DNA from: Gammaproteobacteria bacterium
Lineage (GTDB): Bacteria > Pseudomonadota > Gammaproteobacteria > Pseudomonadales > Azotimanducaceae
Assembly (NCBI GenBank): GCA_026706425.1
Contig: JAPOYW010000522.1
Location: 1-6,547 of the forward strand
Length of the DNA: 6,547 nucleotides
Reading direction: 5' to 3'
Numbering within the stretch: position 1 is the first letter of the stretch; each line of letters starts with the position of its first letter. Shown here one piece after another: positions 1 through 6,340 of the stretch. The position numbers and the translations under genes were made by a program. A model generated the notes under the pieces. It saw nothing but the letters and a program-made list of their open reading frames with translations. It had not been told where the DNA came from and searched no databases.

Positions 1-2038
1 CGACGGGCAAGGCACCTATCGGCACAACCTGAACGAGAACCGCGACCTCTTCTCCGAACTCGAGCGCACCCACGTGTTCGCCTTCCTGGACCACGAGTTC
101 GGCAACGGCATTGAAGGCTATACCGAACTCGCAGCCTACCTGTCCGCCTCCAACATGAACCGTCACGCGTCGGCCTCGTTTTCCACGGTGAAGCTCCAAG
201 TCGGCGCCGAGAACTACTACAACCCGCTCGGCCCATGCGGTTCCCCCAACCGGCTGCCCGACGACGTCATCCCCGACGTGCCCTGTAGCGGCGTCAGGTT
301 GTGGATCGACAATGGACGTTGGGTCGAAGCGCCCCGGATCGTCGACAACGACGGTGCGACCTGGCGGTTCCTACAGGGTTTCCGGGGCACCTGGGACGAC
401 TGGGATTGGGACGGCGCCATCGTCTGGTCCCGGGCCGAGAAGGAGGACGTGACCCACAACCGGATCTCAAACATCCTCATGCAGGAAGCGCTCGAGGATC
501 CGACGCCTGCGGCCTACAACCCATTCAGCGGACGCGCAAATACGAACATCGAGCGCACCCTGGTCGATGTCCGACGGGACAACGAAACCGAGCTATTCCT
601 AGTCGACTTCAAGGCATCCACCTACGACATCTTCAACCTGCCCGCAGGTCCCGTGGGATTACTCGCCGGCGCAGAGTTCCGGCGCGAGTCCTTCGTCGAC
701 GACCGTGACCCGCGGCTCGACGGCACCATCGTCTTCACGGACTTCCAGGGCGACACCTGGCCCTACGTGTCCGATGTCGTGAACTCGAGCCCCACGCCGG
801 ACGGCAGCGGCGACCACGACGTGTGGTCGGCGTTCGGCGAGCTCGCGGTTCCCCTCCACCGGGCCCTCGATCTGCAACTGGCGTTGCGCTACGAGGATTT
901 CTCCGATGTCGGCGACGCCACGGTCGGCAAGCTCGCGTTCGGCTTCCGACCGGTCGAGCAGTTCCTGTTGAGGGGCTCGTGGTCCGGCGCCTTCCGGGCT
1001 CCCAATCTGGTTACCATCAACGAGGAGATCGTGGCCCGCCAGAACACGCGGACCGACTGGACGTGCGTCTACGCGGCGGAGAACGGCGGCGATCCGGACC
1101 AGGACACACTGAGCTGCCGGTACTCCACGCAACGCATCGCCCAGGGCAGCCAGAATCTCATCCCCGAGAGTTCCGACAACCGCTCGTTCGGCACCGTGGT
1201 CACGCCGTTCGAGGGCCTGACGTTCACCGTCGACACCTGGTGGAACGAGAAGGAGGACACCATCGGCCTGCTCGGGGAAGAGAACCACACCCTGCTCGAC
1301 CTCGTGCGGCGCATCGAGAACGGCAACGCGAACTGTGCCGGCTCTCCCGGCAACCCCGCCGTCGTGCGGGGTGAAGCCGACGACGACGAGATCGCGATTT
1401 TCGCCGCCGCGGGCATCTGTCCGGTCGGGCGGGTCGCCTACATCGACGACCGCTACGCGAATCTCGACACGCGAACCATGCGCGGAACCGACTACGGCAT
1501 CTACTACGACGTCGACACCCGCATCGGTTCGTTCTCGTTCAGCCATCAGATGGCCCGGCTGCGCGAGTTCCAGCAAGATGCCGGTGGTTCGGCAGGCGTT
1601 CTGCTGGCTGCGCGGGACGCCGGCACGATCCCCCCCCACTTCCCCATCGCGGGCTTCACGTCGACGGAGAGTCCGGGCGCGCAGAGCCTGGTGCGCCAAA
1701 ACGGCAACCCCAGGTGGAAGACATCGACTCGATTGTCTTGGCGATACAACGCGTGGAGTGCGTACCTGTCGTCGCTCTACGTGGACGACTTCGTGCAGCG
1801 GTCGCTGACGCTTCCCGACGGCACCGAGTGGGTGGTTCCCAGCATGCGGACCTTCAACGCCTCCGTGACCTACCGGTTCGACCTCGGGGACGACATGCAA
1901 GGCCGGATCCGCGTCGGCAGCATCAACATCACCGATGAGCGCGCTCCGCTGGCGGACAGGTTTTTCGGGTACTACGCGGACATGCACCAGGATCTCGGGG
2001 CACGGTACTACGTCGAGCTCCGCGCCGAATTGGAGTAG
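1..2038 (+). CDS. TonB-dependent outer-membrane receptor, C-terminal barrel part (5' end outside window)
   Basis: The reading frame is already open at base 2, so the gene enters from the left edge. The GTG at 74 is an internal codon, not a supported start. The visible 678 codons are beta-barrel: alternating polar/aromatic strands, a barrel motif of the SGAFRAPNL type near 985-1015, and a closing segment with NITDERAPLADRFFGYY near 1925-1980. The plug domain and TonB box lie upstream and cannot be seen. Proteins of this family sit in the outer membrane and import large or scarce substrates (siderophores, vitamins, peptides, glycans) using TonB-ExbBD energy; the substrate here is unknown. Three cysteine pairs (codons at 236/284, 1064/1115, 1334/1418) lie in stretches that look like extracellular loops and may form disulfides. 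The protein ends in Leu-Glu rather than the usual terminal aromatic residue. The frame is intact through a run of eight C at 1630-1637. The next gene begins 3 bases after the stop, suggesting co-transcription. Confidence 0.93.
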   Translation, partial: DGQGTYRHNLNENRDLFSELERTHVFAFLDHEFGNGIEGYTELAAYLSASNMNRHASASFSTVKLQVGAENYYNPLGPCGSPNRLPDDVIPDVPCSGVRLWIDNGRWVEAPRIVDNDGATWRFLQGFRGTWDDWDWDGAIVWSRAEKEDVTHNRISNILMQEALEDPTPAAYNPFSGRANTNIERTLVDVRRDNETELFLVDFKASTYDIFNLPAGPVGLLAGAEFRRESFVDDRDPRLDGTIVFTDFQGDTWPYVSDVVNSSPTPDGSGDHDVWSAFGELAVPLHRALDLQLALRYEDFSDVGDATVGKLAFGFRPVEQFLLRGSWSGAFRAPNLVTINEEIVARQNTRTDWTCVYAAENGGDPDQDTLSCRYSTQRIAQGSQNLIPESSDNRSFGTVVTPFEGLTFTVDTWWNEKEDTIGLLGEENHTLLDLVRRIENGNANCAGSPGNPAVVRGEADDDEIAIFAAAGICPVGRVAYIDDRYANLDTRTMRGTDYGIYYDVDTRIGSFSFSHQMARLREFQQDAGGSAGVLLAARDAGTIPPHFPIAGFTSTESPGAQSLVRQNGNPRWKTSTRLSWRYNAWSAYLSSLYVDDFVQRSLTLPDGTEWVVPSMRTFNASVTYRFDLGDDMQGRIRVGSINITDERAPLADRFFGYYADMHQDLGARYYVELRAELE
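2032..2035 (+). promoter_or_regulatory. Ribosome binding site of the M14 carboxypeptidase gene
   Basis: A GGAG sits inside the last codons of the receptor gene, 6 bases before the ATG at 2042. It supports that ATG as the start and implies translation directly after termination of the receptor gene, since only 3 bases separate the two genes. Confidence 0.6.
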
Positions 2039-2041
2039 CCC

Positions 2042-3205
2042 ATGTGCCGATGGGTGTGGTTCGCGGCGGCTGCGGTCGGGCTTGCCGCCGCCGCAACCGC
2101 CGAGGAGTTCTGCGAGAACGACATCGCGCTCCTCGACACGCACTTCGAGGGCGGCGCGTTCCACCGCTGCGACGTACGCGACGGCAATTTCGTCATCACC
2201 ATCCGCCCGGAGGACTCGAAGGTCGTAGTGCCAATGCCCTGGTACGCTTTCCGGGCGAGCCCCAAGCGAGAAGGCGAGGCCGTTGTGCTGATGGGGTTCG
2301 CGGACGCGGATGCCGACCGGTTCTGGCCCAAGGTCAGCCTGGACGGAACCAACTGGCAGCGTATGCCGGACGGCGCGGTGGCGGTGTCTCAAGACAAAAG
2401 GCGGCTGGCATTGCGAATACCGCTTGCGGAGGCACCCGTTTGGATCGCGTCGCAGCGGCTCCTGACGACCCGATTCTACGACGTCTCGACGCTCTCGCTG
2501 GCACAGCGATCCGACGTGGCCGTGCGGCTACTCGGACGCAGCATCCACGGACGCCCCATCTCGGTTGCGGAAACCAGCCCTCGGGCGCAGGCGGTCCTGT
2601 TCATCGGTCGTCAGCACCCGCCGGAGGTCACAGGCGCCCTGACCATGCACGCCTTCGTCGACACGGTGCTCGCGGATACCGAGTTGGCGCGCTCGTTCCG
2701 GGAGGTCTTCGCAGTGGTAACTGTGCCCCTGCTCAATCCGGACGGCGTCGCGAACGGCCACTGGCGCCACAACGCGGGCAGGACCGACCTGAACCGGGAT
2801 TGGGGACCCTTCCGGCAACCGGAGACCCAGAGCGTCCGCAACCTGCTTGCCGACCTGGCCGGGCGAGGCATCGCGCTACGCCTCATGCTCGACTTCCATG
2901 CCACGCAGGCAACCGAAACCCACCTTTTCTACACGCAGCGGCCGGAAGACGGCGACGGCAGTGCGCACGCCTTCGCCGCCCGGTGGTTCGAGCGCGTTCG
3001 CCAACGCCAGCCGGATCTCGAGTTCATCCACCGGCCGAGCAAGTCGGAGTCCGCAAACGCCAAGAACTACTTCTTCGACACCTATGGAATCCCCTCGATC
3101 ACCTACGAGACCGGCGACGAGACGGATCCGGACTGGATAGCGGCAGCGGCGCCGGTCTTTGCGAAGGAGATGATGAGGACGTTCTTGCCGCGCTCGCCGA
3201 ACTAG
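2042..3205 (+). CDS. Exported M14-family zinc carboxypeptidase with CCP-type N-terminal domain
   Basis: 387 residues. The start is ATG 2042, preceded by GGAG at 2032. Residues 1-20 form a signal peptide: Arg3, a hydrophobic Ala-rich core, and ATA before Glu21. The product is therefore probably periplasmic or secreted. Residues 21 to about 115 resemble the small beta domain that precedes the catalytic domain in cytosolic-carboxypeptidase (Nna1/CCP) M14 enzymes, including a PWYAF segment at 66-70. The catalytic domain (about 155-385) has the complete M14 set: His192 and Glu195 in RQHPPE, third zinc ligand His286 in DFHAT, substrate-binding Asn251-Arg252 in LNRDW, and general base Glu356 in TYETGDE. 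It should therefore be an active metallocarboxypeptidase that removes C-terminal residues from peptides. Cys24 and Cys43 could form a disulfide in the exported protein. Its position 3 bases after a TonB-dependent receptor suggests processing of an imported peptide-containing substrate; that is inference. An amidase-like role, seen in some M14 branches, is not excluded. Confidence 0.9.
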   Translation: MCRWVWFAAAAVGLAAAATAEEFCENDIALLDTHFEGGAFHRCDVRDGNFVITIRPEDSKVVVPMPWYAFRASPKREGEAVVLMGFADADADRFWPKVSLDGTNWQRMPDGAVAVSQDKRRLALRIPLAEAPVWIASQRLLTTRFYDVSTLSLAQRSDVAVRLLGRSIHGRPISVAETSPRAQAVLFIGRQHPPEVTGALTMHAFVDTVLADTELARSFREVFAVVTVPLLNPDGVANGHWRHNAGRTDLNRDWGPFRQPETQSVRNLLADLAGRGIALRLMLDFHATQATETHLFYTQRPEDGDGSAHAFAARWFERVRQRQPDLEFIHRPSKSESANAKNYFFDTYGIPSITYETGDETDPDWIAAAAPVFAKEMMRTFLPRSPN

Positions 3206-3407
3206 TGTGCGGTCTCCGAATTAGGGTGACGAATCGAACGGCGTTGACGCTTGGACGACGGCCGGCAAATGGAGGATGTGCCGTCCTATAAACAAGCACT
3301 TAGGCTGTTTTCGCGTAGGCGGTGCATTGTGACCATATGTCACGCCAAATCCGAGACGGCACACTAGAGTACGGTCGTCACTTGGATCACTACCTCGCGA
3401 GACGAAC
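3206..3407 (+). other. Intergenic gap between the carboxypeptidase gene and the AT-richer patch
   Basis: About 200 bases with no convincing gene on either strand. It must hold the end of the receptor-carboxypeptidase transcript and any promoter for the genes that follow. I see a TATAAA at 3287-3292 that could serve as a -10 box, but no good -35 box at the right distance. A 6-base stem (GACGGC 3257-3262 with GCCGTC 3280-3285, 17-base loop) lacks a T run, so I do not call a terminator. A perfect short inverted repeat lies at 3329-3343 and is listed separately. Confidence 0.5.
3329..3343. repeat. Short perfect inverted repeat GTGAC-N5-GTCAC, possible operator
   Basis: Two 5-base arms (GTGAC at 3329-3333 and GTCAC at 3339-3343) flank CATAT, about 65 bases upstream of the GTG at 3408. 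With the flanking T it looks like a CRP/FNR-superfamily half-site pair (TGTGA and TCACG), but the spacer between those half-sites is 7 bases rather than the 6 of the CRP consensus. It could equally be chance or a weak hairpin. Confidence 0.25.
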
Positions 3408-3896
3408 GTGCCCCGTTGGTTGTTTCCGGTATTGACGCCATTCGTCTTCGTCGTAGTGCTCACTCTCGCCGACCGGATCGTTACCGAAGATGCCATGGCG
3501 CATGACTTGGTGGAGTGCAAGACGTATACGGTATTCGGAATCCGGTGCGGCTGGATCATAGGTGAATGGATTTGTTGGCCCACCGTGAGGCGGATCAGGT
3601 ATTGCTGGCAGGTCGACCACACTCACGAGGAGTCAGAAGACGACAGAGACGAGAGGGTCCTATCCGAGATGCACGACTGCATTGCCAGGCTAGTCGACGA
3701 GGCGATGGGCGGATGCGACACGCCCGAGGATGAAGAGGACAGAGAGGCATGTGACGAATCCGAGATGCCTCGGGTTTATCAATACAGAAACGCGCTACGG
3801 CGTAGGGGCACTATGACCGCCGAGGATCCGATAATAACAAGCTCAGGATCGACATGTTCAAGTTGCGATGGGTTGTTACATACCGAGCCCACCTGA
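3408..3896 (+). CDS. Exported Cys-rich acidic protein of unknown function; probably the 5' part of a frameshifted gene
   Basis: 162 codons from GTG 3408; I do not recognise the family. This start is chosen because it gives a short basic N-terminus (Arg3) and a hydrophobic stretch at residues 5-20, a signal peptide or membrane anchor. The next ATG (3495) would lose it. No strong ribosome binding site precedes the GTG. After the hydrophobic segment come nine cysteines (37, 47, 56, 66, 91, 103, 115, 150, 153) and two acidic stretches (about 74-90 and 105-119). This pattern suits an extracytoplasmic, disulfide-bonded protein. Base composition differs from the flanking genes: line 3481-3540 has 30 of 60 G/C. 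The frame ends shortly after CSSCDG, and the overlapping frame that takes over has no ribosome binding site. Removing one G from 3870-3872 joins the two into a 234-residue protein, so this is probably not a complete gene product. Confidence covers coding status, not function. Confidence 0.55.
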   Translation: MPRWLFPVLTPFVFVVVLTLADRIVTEDAMAHDLVECKTYTVFGIRCGWIIGEWICWPTVRRIRYCWQVDHTHEESEDDRDERVLSEMHDCIARLVDEAMGGCDTPEDEEDREACDESEMPRVYQYRNALRRRGTMTAEDPIITSSGSTCSSCDGLLHTEPT

Positions 3897-4113
3897 AATA
3901 AAGGTCAACGTCGAGCGGCACGAACGTGAGTATGGAACGGGCAAGGATGGTGAGCTTGCCGACACGATCACTCATGAAATTGTGCATCGGTCAGGCGTTT
4001 CTAGCGAATCCATCGCAGTTTTGAGGGCGCGGGAAATAATCAACGAGTTGTTCGGTGATAAGTCCTTCGTCGCTGGCTCTTGCGGCATTAACTGGGAGTT
4101 GCAGACTCAATGA
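3868..4113 (+). CDS. Short frame with zinc-metallopeptidase-like HEIVH motif; probably the 3' part of the frameshifted gene
   Basis: 81 codons if read from ATG 3868; the frame itself opens at 3838, after a TAA at 3835-3837. No ribosome binding site precedes the ATG, and the frame overlaps the previous one by 29 bases in another phase, so an independent start is doubtful. Residues 33-40 read TITHEIVH: an HExxH zinc-binding and catalytic motif (His36, Glu37, His40), followed 16 residues after His40 by Glu56 in AREIINE, where gluzincin-like proteins place a third ligand. The residues after the motif (Arg-Ser) depart from the usual hydrophobic pattern, so the zincin call is tentative. Cys3 and Cys72 would add to the cysteines of the preceding frame, giving CDGCY at the junction if one G is removed. 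The stop overlaps the start of the next gene by 4 bases, indicating translational coupling. It could also be a degraded remnant. Confidence 0.5.
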   Translation: MGCYIPSPPEIKVNVERHEREYGTGKDGELADTITHEIVHRSGVSSESIAVLRAREIINELFGDKSFVAGSCGINWELQTQ

Positions 4114-5309
4114 AACCGAAGAGATTCATCTCGATTTACTACATGGTTACAGTGGCATCAGCCATCTGGATTGCGGACGAGATTGCTGCTTCCAAAGAAG
4201 CGACAAGTAATTCGCTGAGCATCTTTGAGGTTGCCGAGGTCTGCGATCATGGCGACGCGTTCCCAAACAGCCGAACTAGCCACGACTGCCTTGAGAAGCT
4301 GAACGCATACTTCTCGCCTCAACCGATTTGGAAGGTAGCAGGTTCATTGTTCTACTATGTTGACGTCAACTCTAAGGCCTCAACGCATGCCATCAACCGC
4401 AGATCAGGCTATCTTCCATTCAATAGCGCCGACTACTTACTGCAAGACATACCTACATGGTCTGACATCTTCGACGGAACCGTTCATGATCGCAACGATA
4501 TCGTCCTAGGTGTGCTCCAGGACGGTGCATGTCGGGCATCAGCTGAGGCCGGCGGAATACGACCGACGCTGGCCGATCGGTGCCAAGCCCGGGAACTGTT
4601 CAAGTTCGCAACCCACCTCGATGCATGTCTCACTGGATTCGAGAGGAACGCAATCCTGATGTATCCGCAACGATCCGACGGCAAGACCGCATATCAGAAC
4701 AGCATCGAAGAGATCGAGCGCCGAAACGATCCCGATCAAGATGCGCGAATTGCCCAACTGACGGAACGACACATGCATGCATTGTGGATGACCGCGATCT
4801 GCTCGTCATTGCCGGCGACGGCCTACGACGACGACCTGCAGCCGATGCAGCTTGGCAATCTGGACAACTCCGACTTCAGCATCGCCGAGTTCGCGAGGAT
4901 CATGAAGAAGGGGCACGATGCGGCGTTGGGAATCGCGGCGCGAGCGGGCGACGAGTGGGCGATGCAGAGCTACTATCCCCCCCATCCGAAAAGAGATCCC
5001 GAGTATTGGCAGGCAATGCAGCGAGTCAATCCGCTCCTGCTGCATCGCTGGATGGCTAGCGTGGTGGGAGGTACGTTTCTCAGCGACGACGAGCGGATGT
5101 GGCATGCCGTGAAGGCCTACTCCATCGAACGCGAATCCTCCCCCGATCTTGATCTGGCCGACTATGCAGTCGATCTGAAGGAAGGCAACATTCCGTTGGA
5201 CCAGATGCTGTCCGATTACGGGGGTTTGGAACTCGACGACCACCAGTCGCTCGGCGACGCCGCAGTTCGTCAGATCGCGGACGGCAACCTCTTGAAATAC
5301 CCGTGGTAG
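4110..5309 (+). CDS. Exported protein of unknown function, 399 residues
   Basis: I do not recognise this protein. ATG 4110 overlaps the TGA of the preceding frame (ATGA, 4110-4113). A GGGAG lies at 4094-4098, somewhat far upstream, so translational coupling is likely. Residues 1-5 include three basic residues, and 6-22 are hydrophobic, then Ala-rich (IAAS): a signal peptide or signal anchor. Six cysteines (45, 60, 141, 158, 173, 231) all lie in the first 60 percent and could form three disulfides in the periplasm. The C-terminal 170 residues have no cysteine and look helical and acidic; a stretch around 268-288 (Gly, Ala and AGDEWAM) loosely recalls Sel1-type helical repeats, but I cannot support a repeat assignment. 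Composition changes within the gene: 30 of 60 G/C in line 4141-4200 against 42 of 60 in 4921-4980. Its tight coupling to the HEIVH frame suggests the two act together, for example as protease and partner or inhibitor; that is inference. Confidence 0.75.
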   Translation: MKPKRFISIYYMVTVASAIWIADEIAASKEATSNSLSIFEVAEVCDHGDAFPNSRTSHDCLEKLNAYFSPQPIWKVAGSLFYYVDVNSKASTHAINRRSGYLPFNSADYLLQDIPTWSDIFDGTVHDRNDIVLGVLQDGACRASAEAGGIRPTLADRCQARELFKFATHLDACLTGFERNAILMYPQRSDGKTAYQNSIEEIERRNDPDQDARIAQLTERHMHALWMTAICSSLPATAYDDDLQPMQLGNLDNSDFSIAEFARIMKKGHDAALGIAARAGDEWAMQSYYPPHPKRDPEYWQAMQRVNPLLLHRWMASVVGGTFLSDDERMWHAVKAYSIERESSPDLDLADYAVDLKEGNIPLDQMLSDYGGLELDDHQSLGDAAVRQIADGNLLKYPW

Positions 5310-5363
5310 TCGGACCACCGCCACTCTCGCGACGAAACTCGGCGGCAGCGCGTCTACCCATCG
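5310..5363. other. Short gap between convergent genes
   Basis: The plus-strand patch and the minus-strand oxidoreductase-hisF cluster end here, 54 bases apart. The only hairpin I see is weak (CCGCC 5318-5322 with GGCGG 5341-5345, 18-base loop, no T run), so no terminator is called. Confidence 0.6.
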
Positions 5364-6335
5364 TCAACCGCTGATTCTCAGCACGACCTTGCCGAAAGTC
5401 CGATTGCCCGCAATCAGGTCGTGGGCGCTACCAGCCTCTTCGACCGGGTAGACCCGTTCGATCACGGGTCGGATGGTGCCGTCTTCCAAGAGCGGCCAGA
5501 CCCGTTCCTTCAAGGCATCCATGATCGTCGCTTTCCGAGCGATGGAGCGTGCCCGCAAGGTCGAGCCGATGATGCGCAAGCGCTTGACCATCATCGTTCC
5601 CAATACCACGTCGGCCCTCGCGCCCCCGAGCAGGCCGATGATCACGAGCCGTCCATCCGTCGCCAAGCTCGCCAGGTTGGCCGCCAAGTAGGCACCGCCC
5701 ACGGGATCGAGGATCACGTCGGCGCCGTGCCCGTCGGTCCACGTCCTGACCGCCTCGGTGAAGTCCCCTTCGTGCCGGTTCATGCCGGCATCCGCCCCGA
5801 GCTCGATGCAGCGGTCGATCTTGTCCTGCGATCCCGCAGTAACGAACACCGGGTTGCCGAACGCGGCGCACATCTGGATGGCGGCGGTGCCGACGCCGCT
5901 CGCGCCGGCGTGGATCACCGCGTACTCGCCCTTTTTCAGACGTGCCTCCATGTAGAGGTTGAGGTAGGCCGTGGCGAATACCTCGGGAATCGACGCCGCT
6001 TCCTCGAAGCTGAGCTTGGCGGGTTTCTTCAGAACCTGGCCGGCGGGCACAACCACGGTTTCCGCATAGCCGCCGCCTGCAAGCAAGGCGCACACCTCGT
6101 CGCCCGCTGCCACACGGCTGACCCCTTCGCCCACCGCCGTGACGACGCCGGCGCACTCGAGGCCTAGCACTTCACTGGCACCGAGCGGCGGCGGATAGCC
6201 GCCAGACCGCTGGGACAAGTCAGCGCGGTTCACGGCTGTCGCGTGGTTCTCGATGCGGACCTCGCCGGGTCCCACCGCCGGTTCGTCCGTCTCCGTCCAG
6301 ACTAGGTCGTCGTTCTGAACCTGTATCGCCTTCAT
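5364..6335 (-). CDS. PIG3-family NAD(P)H:quinone oxidoreductase (zinc-independent MDR)
   Basis: 323 residues from ATG 6335, a length normal for the family. A GTG at 6344 adds three residues and overlaps the hisF stop (GTGA). I prefer the ATG because the family typically begins with MKAI, but neither start has a clear ribosome binding site and translational coupling is plausible. The fold is the two-domain medium-chain dehydrogenase/reductase type: an N-terminal GroES-like catalytic domain (about 1-115), then a Rossmann domain with the nucleotide-binding loop HAGASGVGTAAIQ at 142-154. GSTLRARS at 257-264 matches the motif typical of PIG3-like enzymes near the C-terminus. The structural and catalytic zinc-ligand cysteines of alcohol dehydrogenases are absent. 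Expected activity is cytosolic NAD(P)H-dependent reduction of quinones or other enone-like electrophiles; the physiological substrate is not known from sequence. It lies directly downstream of hisF, where hisI/hisE might be expected, and need not be part of histidine synthesis. Confidence 0.93.
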   Translation of the reverse strand: MKAIQVQNDDLVWTETDEPAVGPGEVRIENHATAVNRADLSQRSGGYPPPLGASEVLGLECAGVVTAVGEGVSRVAAGDEVCALLAGGGYAETVVVPAGQVLKKPAKLSFEEAASIPEVFATAYLNLYMEARLKKGEYAVIHAGASGVGTAAIQMCAAFGNPVFVTAGSQDKIDRCIELGADAGMNRHEGDFTEAVRTWTDGHGADVILDPVGGAYLAANLASLATDGRLVIIGLLGGARADVVLGTMMVKRLRIIGSTLRARSIARKATIMDALKERVWPLLEDGTIRPVIERVYPVEEAGSAHDLIAGNRTFGKVVLRISG

Positions 6336-6340
6336 CGCTA

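Noticed and set aside
659..2392. A 577-codon open frame on the minus strand, antisense to the receptor and carboxypeptidase genes
   Set aside because: Long antisense frames are expected in GC-rich genes. Its translation is low-complexity and Arg/Val/Glu-rich with no recognisable motif, and both plus-strand genes are unambiguous.
3257..3285. Possible terminator stem after the carboxypeptidase gene
   Set aside because: The stem is 6 base pairs with a 17-base loop and no T tract; several alternative pairings exist, so it is indistinguishable from chance in GC-rich DNA.
2044..3291. A 415-codon plus-strand frame overlapping the carboxypeptidase gene
   Set aside because: Its translation is Arg/Gly/Pro-rich with no domain, while the frame from 2042 has a signal peptide and a complete M14 active site.
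3221..3626. Minus-strand frames of 133 and 78 codons over the intergenic gap and the start of the Cys-rich gene
   Set aside because: Neither has a recognisable domain, signal sequence or convincing ribosome binding site. The plus-strand frame has a hydrophobic leader and coupling to downstream genes.
3885..3899. Programmed +1 frameshift at the end of the Cys-rich frame, like that in prfB
   Set aside because: The bases before the TGA (CCC ACC TGA) do not give a slippery codon of the prfB type, and no upstream Shine-Dalgarno-like stimulator is evident. A simple one-base change at the GGG explains the frames better.
5318..5345. Possible bidirectional terminator hairpin between the convergent genes
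   Set aside because: The stem is only 5 base pairs with an 18-base loop and no adjacent T or A run.
5421..6167. A 248-codon plus-strand frame opposite the quinone oxidoreductase
   Set aside because: It is an antisense shadow; the minus-strand protein has clear family motifs over its whole length.
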